Positions 49,239 to 57,958 of a stretch of 64,000 bases of DNA are shown piece after piece. Position 1 is the first letter of the stretch; every line of letters begins with the position of its first letter. The stretch is from positions 248,001-312,000 of the forward strand of contig CAYZVC010000002.1 of NCBI GenBank assembly GCA_964482035.1, written 5' to 3'. A model generated the notes under the pieces. It was not told where the DNA came from. It saw nothing but the letters and a program-made list of their open reading frames with translations, and searched no databases. The translations under genes and the position numbers were made by a program. This stretch comes from JANJWP01 sp964482035 (GTDB lineage: Bacteria; Patescibacteriota; Gracilibacteria; BD1-5; UBA2023).

Positions 49239-49277
49239 GTCTATATTTGACAAAATAAAAAAAACTCGTGAAAGGTG

Positions 49278-49304
49278 TTGACTTTCGTATAAAACTACTA
49301 TAGT
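49278..49304 (+). promoter_or_regulatory. Promoter of the Tyr/Asn-rich secreted protein gene
   Basis: TTGACT (49278-49283), 15-base spacer, TATAGT (49299-49304), in a very AT-rich stretch. It looks strong. Confidence 0.55.
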
Positions 49305-49334
49305 CGCGATGAGTATCCAATTCATCTACCGCAT

Positions 49335-50651
49335 ATGCGTACCACCTCCCGCATCGCTTCCGCCGCATTCGCGCTGGCGATTGCCGCTTCGGGTTTCGCC
49401 GAAGCCTCCGCCGCGTACTATTCGCCGTTCGCCCGGTACTTCGACGAAGCTCCGGATTTCACTATCGAACAGGCGTACCAGTACGACAATTCCGACACGT
49501 ACCTCGTCCGCGTCTGCAACCGCGGCAATACCCCGGTGAACGGCGGAACCCTCCGCGTCGCCGTAGGGCGCACCGCGAACGACCGTCAGGAACGCAATTT
49601 CTCCGGCGTCGCTCCGGCCGCGGGCACCTGTTCCAACGTCGAGCTCCCCAACGTCCGCCAATACGGACGTAAGGAAAACCGTACCTACGGGCTCATCGCT
49701 TCCGTAGCTTGGAACGGCTCCACTCCGGAATCTTCGCTCACGAACAATTCCAAGAACATCACCGCATCGCCGACGATGAAGAGCGGAGGATCGGTTTCTA
49801 CCTCTTGGACGACTCCGACGACTTCCCGTAAGACCTACCAGGATCCGGTTTCCGACCTCTACCTCGACCGAGGAACCAATCCGTATGCCGGACGCACTTG
49901 GTACTATTCCAACGGGGGCAGCTACGACTGCGGCGGGTACTGGAACGGAAGCAGCTGGCGACCGTATTCCCGCTACGTTTCCGACTACGCGACCGACGAC
50001 CGCAACTACTCCAACAACTACTCGTACCGCGACTCCGACTATTCCAACTACTCCTACTCGGTGGATTCCCACTGCTACGACAAGTACGTTCCGGGAACGA
50101 GCGGATACTATTGGGGCGGAAGTTCCAATTCGTCGTCCTACTATGGCAACGGAACGAACGGTTCGTACTACTATAACAACGGTTCTTCCTACTCGACCGA
50201 CGGTACGACCTACTACTCGAACGGAAACGTCTACTACACAAACGGCGGAAACGTTTACTACAACGGCAACACCTACTACGATCCGACCGCCAACCAGTAC
50301 TACACCCAGAACCAGTACGCCAATCCGAACTTCTACATCACCCGCGTAGGACGCGACGGAGGGGCCCGCAACGTCCTCGCCACCGTCTGTAACAACGGTG
50401 CCGACATGAGCCAGTTCAAGGATCTCTCCATCGGATTCAAGGACCTCTCCAAGGGTACGAGCTTCCGCGCGACCCAGTACGTCAAACTCCTTTCCGGCCA
50501 GTGCCGCGACGTATCGGTGAACTTCTCGAGCTTCGCCATCGACTTCTCGGGCGTTCATACCTTCGAGGTTACCGCCGATCCGGACAGCCGATTCATGGAA
50601 CGCGACGAAAACGACAATTCGCTCAAGGCCGACATCTTCGTAAACAAGTAA
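49335..50651 (+). CDS. Secreted protein with two CARDB-like domains around a Tyr/Asn/Gly/Ser-rich core
   Basis: 438-aa protein with signal peptide (residues 1-27, cleavage after EASA). Residues 35-125 and 335-435 are beta-rich and similar to each other in plan (YLVRVCNRGNTPVNGG versus NVLATVCNNGADMSQF), resembling CARDB/adhesion modules. Residues 155-330 are low complexity and prion-like: repeated NGNVYYTNGG-type units with Tyr, Asn, Gly and Ser. No UGA. Strong promoter and strong terminator suggest an abundant surface or matrix protein, possibly amyloid-forming (inference). Confidence 0.75.
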   Translation: MRTTSRIASAAFALAIAASGFAEASAAYYSPFARYFDEAPDFTIEQAYQYDNSDTYLVRVCNRGNTPVNGGTLRVAVGRTANDRQERNFSGVAPAAGTCSNVELPNVRQYGRKENRTYGLIASVAWNGSTPESSLTNNSKNITASPTMKSGGSVSTSWTTPTTSRKTYQDPVSDLYLDRGTNPYAGRTWYYSNGGSYDCGGYWNGSSWRPYSRYVSDYATDDRNYSNNYSYRDSDYSNYSYSVDSHCYDKYVPGTSGYYWGGSSNSSSYYGNGTNGSYYYNNGSSYSTDGTTYYSNGNVYYTNGGNVYYNGNTYYDPTANQYYTQNQYANPNFYITRVGRDGGARNVLATVCNNGADMSQFKDLSIGFKDLSKGTSFRATQYVKLLSGQCRDVSVNFSSFAIDFSGVHTFEVTADPDSRFMERDENDNSLKADIFVNK

Positions 50652-50661
50652 TTTCTCATTC

Positions 50662-50692
50662 GGAGCGCGGAGGACTCCCGCGCTCCTTTTTT
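50662..50692 (+). terminator. Strong terminator
   Basis: GGAGCGCGG (50662-50670) with CCGCGCTCC (50678-50686) and a T run. Confidence 0.9.
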
Positions 50693-50699
50693 CTTTCAT

Positions 50700-51077
50700 A
50701 TGACCTACCACGGAAAATTCGGCCACCTTACTGATCCGGAATTCGTTTCCCAGATGCGTGCCCGAGCCGGAGCGTCTCCGGTAATCGCCGAGACTTTGGC
50801 CCGCCTGGAATCGAATCTCGATTCTTCCGCGAAAGCGGCGGAAGATCTCAAGCTTCTCGTCGAGACCATCGAATGAGAAACGAATATCGACGGAGCCGAG
50901 CCGCTTATCTCCGACGCCGCGTCAGTACTCGGGATTGAAGTTCCGACTACGCCGGAATTGGAGAAAATGGAAACGCTCGAAAAGCTCCAACGTCTTCTGG
51001 AGCTCGTTCCGCAACTCGTGGAAGCCGTGCGGACCAAAAAGGACGTCTGCCCAGTCTGCGAAGCGAAGATCGCATAA
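50700..51077 (+). CDS. Small helical protein with C-terminal CxxC (125 aa)
   Basis: ATG 50700 immediately after the terminator; TAA 51075. One UGA-glycine near residue 59. Mostly helical and acidic, with Leu-rich heptads (LEKLQRLLELVPQLVEAV) and a closing zinc-type CPVCEAKIA, of which only one CxxC is present. Native type by its UGA use. Function unknown. Confidence 0.6.
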
Positions 51078-51181
51078 CCGTCCGACCGTAAGGAGCGATC
51101 CGTTCATGGTTCGTTCGCCGATTGACGTTCGCGGTTTCCTCCGTATCATCGGTCCGTCAAAAACTGGAACAGGGAGGTACC

Positions 51182-51466
51182 ATGTTAGCGATACACAAAT
51201 ACGCCAATCCCGGAGCGCATCCGGTTTACAACGTCTTGGGCCACGTCGGTTCCATTACGTGCATCGTTTTTCTCTTTCTGAGCGAGAAGATCTTCGGATG
51301 TGGCATGGCCGACGTGGCCACCGCCGTCGTCATGGGTCTGAATTCGCTGACGTACGTCCTCTGGCTCCGCGCTTCGGGTTCGACGTCGCCGATAATTCCC
51401 GCCATCTTCTGGGGTCTGCTCGCCATCGTCATCCTGGCGGCCGGGCATCCCGGTTGCGTTCCGTGA
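51182..51466 (+). CDS. Small three-helix membrane protein ending at UGA (94 aa)
   Basis: ATG 51182 with an AGGGAGG SD. Three hydrophobic segments (about 18-34, 42-60, 67-86). The natural end is UGA 51464-51466, followed by a terminator; read as Gly it would continue 25 codons through that terminator to TAG 51539. No internal UGA. Not recognised. Confidence 0.6.
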   Translation: MLAIHKYANPGAHPVYNVLGHVGSITCIVFLFLSEKIFGCGMADVATAVVMGLNSLTYVLWLRASGSTSPIIPAIFWGLLAIVILAAGHPGCVP

Positions 51467-51483
51467 GGTTCGAGAAATTCGGA

Positions 51484-51506
51484 ATCCCGCTTCGGCGGGA
51501 TTTTTC
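51484..51506 (+). terminator. Terminator
   Basis: ATCCCGC/GCGGGAT (51484-51490/51495-51501) with TTTTTC after it. Confidence 0.8.
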
Positions 51507-51524
51507 TTTTGCTCGAAAATTCTC

Positions 51525-51564
51525 TTGCGTTCCTGTATTAGCACATATATAATACACGTGCTAA
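51525..51564 (+). promoter_or_regulatory. clpB promoter with CIRCE-like HrcA operator
   Basis: TTGCGT (51525-51530), 17-base spacer, perfect TATAAT (51548-51553). Around the -10 lies TTAGCAC (51538-51544), 13 bases, GTGCTAA (51558-51564), the outer halves and exact spacing of CIRCE (TTAGCACTC-N9-GAGTGCTAA). It predicts heat-shock repression by HrcA. Confidence 0.85.
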
Positions 51565-51640
51565 ATCCAAAAGGGAACTGTTCTGAAAAACTACGAAAAT
51601 CCCTTACGGAAGAGGCGGATACTTCTTCATCCCCGCTCCC

Positions 51641-54256
51641 ATGGACTTCGAAAAATTCACCCACAGCGCCCAGAAGCGCCTGTCGGAAGCCGAAACCCTC
51701 GCGTACTCGGCAAAACATACCACGCTCGCTCCGGCGCATTTGCTCGCCGCCATGCTCTCCGCCCCCGACAGCATCGTTCCCGAGCTTTTAAAGAACGCCG
51801 CCTCAGACTCCGCCATGCTCGCGGCTTCGGCATCGGAAATCCTCCGCAAACTTCCGTCCGTCCAGTCGGGCAGCGTCAACGTCGCTCTCGACGGCGAACT
51901 CAAATCGGCGCTCGCTTCGGCCATCGCCCTCGCCGGAAAGATGGGCGACGAATACGTCACCGAAGAACACCTTCTTCTCGCCCTTTCCGAAGCTTCGTCT
52001 TTAAAATCGGCGTTCGCCCAAGGCGGTGCCGAAAAGAAAAAACTCGAAACCGCCCTTACCGCCATGAGGGCGGGGGAGCGGGTCACTTCTCCGGATGCCG
52101 AAACCCTCCAGGGCTCGCTTTCCAAATTCACCATCGACTTGATCGAACTCGCCCGCAAAGGCAAGATCGACCCCGTCATCGGCCGCGAAGACGAAATCCG
52201 CCGCACCATCCAGATCCTCTCGCGCCGCACGAAGAACAATCCCGTCCTCATCGGCGACCCGGGCGTAGGTAAGACCGCCATCGTCGAAGGCATCGCCCGA
52301 AAAATCGTCGACGGCGAAGTGCCCGACGCCATCAAGAACAAACGCCTGCTCACGCTCGACTTGGGGGCGCTCATCGCGGGCGCCAAGTACCGCGGCGAGT
52401 TCGAAGAACGTCTCAAAGCCGTCATTAAGGAAGTCGAAAAATCCGAAGGCGAAATCATCCTCTTCATCGACGAACTCCACACCATCGTAGGCGCCGGAAA
52501 CCAAGAAGGCGGCGCGGACGCCGGAAACCTCCTCAAGCCCGCGCTCGCCCGCGGATCGGTGAAGGTCATCGGCGCGACCACCATCGCGGAGTACCGCAAA
52601 TACGTTGAAAAGGACGCTGCGCTCGAACGCCGCTTCCAGCCGGTCATGGTCGACGAACCGGGCGTCGAAGACACGCTCGCCATCCTTCGCGGCATTAAGG
52701 AGAAATACGAGACCTTCCACGGCATCTCGATTACCGACCGCGCGCTCGAAGACGCGGTGGAACTTTCGGTGAAATACGTCACCGACCGCAAACTCCCCGA
52801 CAAGGCCATCGATCTCATCGATGAAGCCGCCGCGAGCGTGAAGATGAGTTCCACTTCGAAGCCCGTCGAACTCGACAAGCTCGAAAAGGAAATCCGCTCC
52901 CTCGAAATCGAACGCGAAGCCAAGAAGGCCGAAAAGAATTTCGACGCCGCGACCCAGGCCGAACTCGAAGCCGAAATCGCTACGAAACGCGAACGGTTGC
53001 GTACCGGGCTTTCCAAATGGGAAGGCGAAAAGAAACTCATCGACCGCATGAAGGACGGACGTACGAAGATCGACGAACTTTCCAACCAGGCGCTCGACTT
53101 CGAACGCAAGATGGATTTCTCGAACGTCGCCAAGATCCGATACGCCGAAATCCCCGCGATTCAGAAAGACATCGCGGAGGCTGAGGCCGAACTCGCCGAA
53201 ATCCACGCCCGCGGCGAATCCGCGCTCCGCGAACGCGTCGACCGCGAAGACATCGCCGAGGTCGTAGGGAAATGGACGGGAATCCCGGTAGGGAAACTCC
53301 TCGAGACCGAGAAAGAAAAGTACCTCCGCCTTTTCGATAAGCTCTCCGACCGTGTCGTCGGGCAGGACGCTGCGCTCAAAGCGGTGTCGGAGGCTATCCA
53401 GAGGTCCAAGGCTGGGCTTTCGGACCCCAAGAGGCCCATCGGGTCGTTCCTTTTCCTCGGGCCTACGGGCGTAGGAAAAACCGAAACCGCCAAAGCGCTC
53501 GCCGACGAGCTGTTTTCCGACAAGCACGCGTTCGTCCGCATCGACATGAGCGAATACTCCGAATCGCACACGGTAGCCCGCATGATCGGCTCGCCTCCGG
53601 GCTACGTGGGGCACGAAGAAGGCGGACAGCTCACCGAGGCCGTGCGCCGCAAACCGTACTGCGTCATCCTTTTCGACGAAATCGAAAAAGCTCATCCGGA
53701 CGTCTTCAACGTCTTCCTCCAGATTCTCGACGACGGCCGCCTGACCGATGGAAAGGGCCGTACCGTGAACTTTAAGAATACGGTGGTCATCATGACCTCC
53801 AACCTCGTGACCGACCCGTCGGCCATCCTCGGCGGCTCGACTCCGGAAGAAGCGTTGGCGAGGTTCGAAAAGGATCCCGACGCCGGCCGTAAGGCGCTGG
53901 TACAGGAGTTGAAAAAATACCTCCGCCCCGAACTTCTGAACCGCATCGACGACGTGGTGATGTTCAATCCGCTCTCCGAAGCCGCGCTCGAAATGGTGGC
54001 CGACATCCTGCTCCACGAAGTGTCCGCCATGCTCGAAGAACGCCGCATCCGCGTGGAATTCTCTCCGGAAGTCCGCAAGTCGGTTTCGAAGCTCGGGTTC
54101 GATCCCGAGTTCGGCGCCCGCCCGATGCGCCGTGCCGTTACCCGATTCGTCATCAACCCGCTCTCCCTCAAGATTCTCGCGGGAGAAGTCGGGGAAGGGG
54201 ATTCGCTCAAAGCGGTCCTCGACAAAGACGGAAACGTTGCCTTCGAGAAGGTGTAA
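51641..54256 (+). CDS. clpB: ClpB/Hsp104-type disaggregase
   Basis: 871-aa AAA+ chaperone that extracts proteins from aggregates with DnaK. Clp_N repeats (1-145) precede NBD1 with Walker A GDPGVGKT near 205 and Walker B IILFIDE, a coiled-coil middle domain (about 405-530, typical of ClpB rather than ClpA/C), and NBD2 with GPTGVGKT near 607 and arginine fingers, and a D2-small domain. Full family length. No UGA in 871 codons. CIRCE-controlled promoter; terminator at 54283. Confidence 0.96.
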   Translation: MDFEKFTHSAQKRLSEAETLAYSAKHTTLAPAHLLAAMLSAPDSIVPELLKNAASDSAMLAASASEILRKLPSVQSGSVNVALDGELKSALASAIALAGKMGDEYVTEEHLLLALSEASSLKSAFAQGGAEKKKLETALTAMRAGERVTSPDAETLQGSLSKFTIDLIELARKGKIDPVIGREDEIRRTIQILSRRTKNNPVLIGDPGVGKTAIVEGIARKIVDGEVPDAIKNKRLLTLDLGALIAGAKYRGEFEERLKAVIKEVEKSEGEIILFIDELHTIVGAGNQEGGADAGNLLKPALARGSVKVIGATTIAEYRKYVEKDAALERRFQPVMVDEPGVEDTLAILRGIKEKYETFHGISITDRALEDAVELSVKYVTDRKLPDKAIDLIDEAAASVKMSSTSKPVELDKLEKEIRSLEIEREAKKAEKNFDAATQAELEAEIATKRERLRTGLSKWEGEKKLIDRMKDGRTKIDELSNQALDFERKMDFSNVAKIRYAEIPAIQKDIAEAEAELAEIHARGESALRERVDREDIAEVVGKWTGIPVGKLLETEKEKYLRLFDKLSDRVVGQDAALKAVSEAIQRSKAGLSDPKRPIGSFLFLGPTGVGKTETAKALADELFSDKHAFVRIDMSEYSESHTVARMIGSPPGYVGHEEGGQLTEAVRRKPYCVILFDEIEKAHPDVFNVFLQILDDGRLTDGKGRTVNFKNTVVIMTSNLVTDPSAILGGSTPEEALARFEKDPDAGRKALVQELKKYLRPELLNRIDDVVMFNPLSEAALEMVADILLHEVSAMLEERRIRVEFSPEVRKSVSKLGFDPEFGARPMRRAVTRFVINPLSLKILAGEVGEGDSLKAVLDKDGNVAFEKV

Positions 54257-54282
54257 TGCCGTTTGAAAAAATCATAAAAAGG

Positions 54283-54314
54283 AAAACCCCCGGACGAGAG
54301 TCCGGGGGTTTTCC
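54283..54314. terminator. Bidirectional terminator after clpB
   Basis: AAAACCCCCGGAC (54283-54295) with GTCCGGGGGTTTT (54300-54312). It separates clpB from the convergent pilin 3 gene. Confidence 0.9.
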
Positions 54315-54328
54315 AATGTGGCAAGAAT

Positions 54329-56353
54329 TTATTTGTCCGAAGACGAACAAAGATATTTAGTGAACGAATGCATGCAATTGTAGTCATTGAAAAGCAGACC
54401 GTTCGCATCGCTGTTATGCACGTTCAACCAGCACCCCGGAGTATAGTCGCCATTCGGTTCCGAATACGCGACGGAGCGCATGAACCAATTATTCCCAAGA
54501 GATCAGACGGCTTTCCAATTCGCTGCGACGTTGGAATTTCAGGAGTTCATCGGATATGCGGTATAACTGCCTGCCGCCAAGCCGTAAACACCGACGGTAG
54601 AGCCTATGACGTAACCGTTGTAGTCGGCGAGGGCTTTGTTCAAGTGCGCTTGCGTACGCGGCACGAAGATGTGAAGACCTACGGACTTGCACGAATCATT
54701 GTCGGTATATTTGCTCGTCGTCAGTCCGGAACTCACTGGATAGAACGTATATCCGCCTCCGTCGGTCGCCATGTCGCAGTAGACCGAAAGGGCCGCGGTA
54801 GAGGCGTTCAGGTCGGGGTCGATGTTATAATTTCCGCTCGTCGTAATCCCGGCGTTCTTCAGGATGAGACAGCTCTTCGCGAGGCACTGCGCCCCGTTGA
54901 GGGTGAAATTCGCCGAACAAGTGAGCGCGCCCGCGGTTTCCGATCCGCTCGTGGCAACCACCCCGTTCGTACACGAGAATCCTTGCGAGTACGCCTGGCT
55001 TCCTCCCAATACCGCCGAGCTCGAATTCGCCGAGGTAGTCGCCGCGTGGTTGAACGCGCTTACGGAATAAGAACGTCCATTGACCGTCTGGGTCGACGCG
55101 GCGCAGTTCGCCGCGGCAGGATGCGTTGCGGTACAGGTCGTCGAATTCGTTCCGTTCCACTGTCAAAGGCACGTCCAAGTCGCCGAAGATCCTGCGGCGG
55201 GGAACGAAGGGGTCGAAGAAGCGGTTCCTTGTCCGCAATAAACGTCGCTTCCGAACGTGGAATCGGCATACGCGTACGTTTTCGAAGCGGATCAGCACGC
55301 CCCGTTTACCGAAGCCTTGCACATCGAGGAGGCGGAATCCCAGCCGTAACCGGAGTTACAGTCCCAAGTACAGGTTCCCGCGGTCGCGGACCGGGCCCAG
55401 TTCTGCGTAACGGTCTGCAGAGTCGCGGTAGAATGCGCGTTGGCGTCGGAAATCGTTCCTCCGCATACGTCCGCGATACAGGTGAGCGCCGGACCTTCGA
55501 CGTATCCGGCGATGCAGGCGATCGAATTTTCCGTTACCGAAGAAGTGCCGATGGCGCACGTCGCGGTCGCGCTTCTGGTTCCTATGGTCAGGCCCGTGCC
55601 CGAGGCGACGGACTTGGTTACGGTAGCGGTGCCGGCATGGGGAATGGCGGGAACGGAATATCCGCTGACGACGGATGCCGAACATCCCGTCGGCGTTCCC
55701 GATTGGGCACCTTCGACCAAGGGGTCGACGACGGTACCCGCGGGATCCCGGACCAATCCGGCGACCGAACCGGAAATCCCCACGGGGAACGTTCCGGAAA
55801 TGCTTACGGAACCTCCGGCCGGCGGAATGGCGACGACCTGGAACCAGGAGTCCGTACGGTTCTTTCCACTGGATTTCCTAGCGAAATCCACGGCACCCAC
55901 GGCGAGTTTTTTCGTATCGTATGCCGAGAACGCTTCGTCGAACGGATTGCCATGCGAAAACGAGGTCTTGAATTTTTCAGGATTGAGCTTGAGCTTCACG
56001 AAATCCGGATTGCCGGCCGAATAATTCGTTCCAGCGACGTTCCAATCACCGCCGGTGAGGGCTACGGGACTGCCGTCCACGTATATGAAAACTCCCGACA
56101 GCGCCGCCGCGGAATCGTGGATGACGTAGTACCGCGGAGAATAGTTCGTCAACGCGCTTTCCGAAGAAATGGCCGTCTGCAAAGACCTCGCGTTCGCCCG
56201 GGAGGACGATTCTTTCGCGTTCTGCGTGTATCAGGAAAGAGCAAGGAAGCCGATGGTCGCGAGAATCGCGAGAACGGCTATCACGACGATGAGTTCCGCG
56301 AGCGTGAAACCCGAAAGTCTGAAAAATTTCGTCCGCATTTTTTCCAAGCGCAT
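54329..56353 (-). CDS. Giant type IV prepilin-like protein with fibrinogen/GON-like head (pilin 3)
   Basis: 674-aa protein, the longest of the three. Leader, then GFTLAELIVVIAVLAILATIGF and LS-UGA-Y, aligned with LSGY in pilins 1 and 2, which fixes UGA as glycine. The shared stalk follows (SPRYYVIHD, TGGDWNVAGTNYSAGNPDFVK, KLNPEKFK). A long Cys- and Thr-rich middle with repeats such as CAIGTSSV and CTWDCNSGYGWD precedes a C-terminal fibrinogen/GON-like domain: VYCDMATDGGGYTFYP and a Cys-rich end (GCWLNVHNS, YNCMHSF, YLCSS). Five UGA-glycines. TAA at 54329. Confidence 0.87.
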
Positions 56354-56376
56354 GTTCGTAAGTTAATTTCGCGTTC

Positions 56377-56410
56377 ATAGTATCATAAAAGCGTTAAGGT
56401 TCAACCTTAA
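56377..56410 (-). promoter_or_regulatory. Promoter of pilin 3 with a palindrome over the -35 box
   Basis: Minus-strand TTGAAC (56404-56399), 16-base spacer, TACTAT (56382-56377). A perfect palindrome TTAAGGTT-C-AACCTTAA (56394-56410) covers the -35 box and is a good candidate operator. Confidence 0.55.
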
Positions 56411-56430
56411 GAGCGAGAATTTTTTCCAAG

Positions 56431-56457
56431 GAAAAACCCCGAACGACAGTTCGGGGT
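56431..56457 (-). terminator. Terminator of the MCP gene
   Basis: ACCCCGAAC/GTTCGGGGT (56436-56444/56449-56457) with TTTTCC on the minus strand. Confidence 0.8.
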
Positions 56458-56482
56458 TCGGTTCCTCCTTTTTGAAAATTCC

Positions 56483-57958
56483 TCAGAACAGCTCGACTCC
56501 GCCCGGATGGGCTTCGCGGATGAGATCCTCGAAACGTGCGAAAATTTCAGCGCTCGCCTTTTCCATTTCCCCGATATGCCGTGAAATGGCGGTTTGCGCC
56601 GTCGCGTCGTGGCGCCAATCGACCGAGGACATGATTCCCGGAATCGCGACGCCGTTGTCATGGACGATGGTATGCGGTTTGTCCAACGCTTTAAAAGCCT
56701 TGAGCTTGCCGTATTTTTCCTGTCCTTCCTGCTGGTACCACTTGCCCAATCGGCATTCGGAGTGGGGCGTCCGGGCTTTTTTGGCCTCGGGCGAATCCAC
56801 GCCGAGCAGAATGGTCCGATACACGCCCGTCTTGTAGAGGATGTGGTCGATGGTGATGAGCGCGGCGTAAGTGACCGTTTCGCAGAAAGCGATTTGCGAA
56901 GCGGTCGCGTCGGCGCCCTGGACGAAGCGTTCGAACTTGGCTTCGATTCCGGAAACGAGCCCTTCGGAATTGGAGGCGGCCTGGGTCATGCGGATGGAAT
57001 CCCGATCCAGAACCTCGATTTCGGAAGTTACCGACCCCATTACTTGCGCAATTTGATCGGCAGCCCGTCTCGAACTGTCCGCTAATTTCTTCACCTCTTC
57101 CGCAACTACCGCAAAACTGCGTCCCGCGTCTCCCGCATGGGAAGCTTCGATGGCGGCGTTGATCGCGAGCAGGTTCGTCTGGTCGGCGATTTGCTTGATG
57201 ACGCCCGTTACCGAAAGGATTTCCCCTTTCTTGGTATCGAGCGAAGCGACCGCTTTGCGAACGTGTATGACCATCTCCGAAATGCTCCGGAGCGCCCCTA
57301 CTACTTCGACCATCGCGACCTTGCTTTCCTGTGCGTCGGACTTGGTACGGTCGGCGATTTTTTCCACTTCGTCGAGCACGGACACGATCTTGCCGATCTT
57401 GCCCTGTTGCGTGCCCAAATCGTGGTACAGCCTTTCCGAAGAAAGCTTCTGAGTACCGACGTGGAAGTCGATTTCACGCTGACGGATGATTCCTTCGCGC
57501 ATCGCTTCGAACGCCTTGTCCATTTGTACCAGTGCCTCGCCGAAAGCGCCCTGGAGCCCTCTCGACTGCGCGTGCCGGTAGGTTTCCCCACGGGACACGC
57601 AGTCGATAGTGGCGAGCACTTCTTTGAAGAACGTTCCGATCTGATCGGCCGCGTCGTTGAGGTTCCATGCGAGTTTCGCTTGGAGAGAACCGTCTTCGAT
57701 GTCGACGATGCGGGTCGTGAGGATGCCGTTTTTCAGGTTCTCAGAAACTTCCAGAGTCTGACGGACGAGCGCTTCGCGACGGTTCATCGCCATGGTGGCG
57801 ATTGCGGCGCCACCGGCGGAAAGGATGGGGAATATCCACATCCAGAGCGGGGGCGTACCGTCCCCGAGATACGCCGAAGCGCACCCGAGCACGGAGAGGG
57901 CGACCGTCGCCCAGGCGGTGGTTTTCCCATTAAAGAGTGGGTTGGATGAAAGCGTCAT
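56483..57958 (-). CDS. Methyl-accepting chemotaxis receptor with C-terminal CZB zinc domain
   Basis: 491-aa protein. Two TM helices (about 14-35 and 38-60), a HAMP-like/helical linker, then the MCP signalling hairpin: IADQTNLLAINAAIEASHAGDAGRSFAVVAEEVKKLA. A C-terminal CZB domain follows with its His/Cys zinc ligands (TIDHIL, HSECRLGKWY, KPHTIVH). ATG 57958 has an AAAGGGG SD and overlaps the PAS gene by 29 bases. The natural end is UGA 56485-56483, before a terminator. No internal UGA. Chemoreceptors are not expected in CPR cells, and no che genes are in view. Probably transferred. Confidence 0.9.
   Translation of the reverse strand: MTLSSNPLFNGKTTAWATVALSVLGCASAYLGDGTPPLWMWIFPILSAGGAAIATMAMNRREALVRQTLEVSENLKNGILTTRIVDIEDGSLQAKLAWNLNDAADQIGTFFKEVLATIDCVSRGETYRHAQSRGLQGAFGEALVQMDKAFEAMREGIIRQREIDFHVGTQKLSSERLYHDLGTQQGKIGKIVSVLDEVEKIADRTKSDAQESKVAMVEVVGALRSISEMVIHVRKAVASLDTKKGEILSVTGVIKQIADQTNLLAINAAIEASHAGDAGRSFAVVAEEVKKLADSSRRAADQIAQVMGSVTSEIEVLDRDSIRMTQAASNSEGLVSGIEAKFERFVQGADATASQIAFCETVTYAALITIDHILYKTGVYRTILLGVDSPEAKKARTPHSECRLGKWYQQEGQEKYGKLKAFKALDKPHTIVHDNGVAIPGIMSSVDWRHDATAQTAISRHIGEMEKASAEIFARFEDLIREAHPGGVELF

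Noticed and set aside
52001..54016. A 671-codon minus-strand frame opposite clpB, and similar long frames opposite the beta-CASP gene (47459-49258) and pilin 3 (54368-56380)
   Set aside because: All are antisense to well-supported genes and show no recognisable domains.
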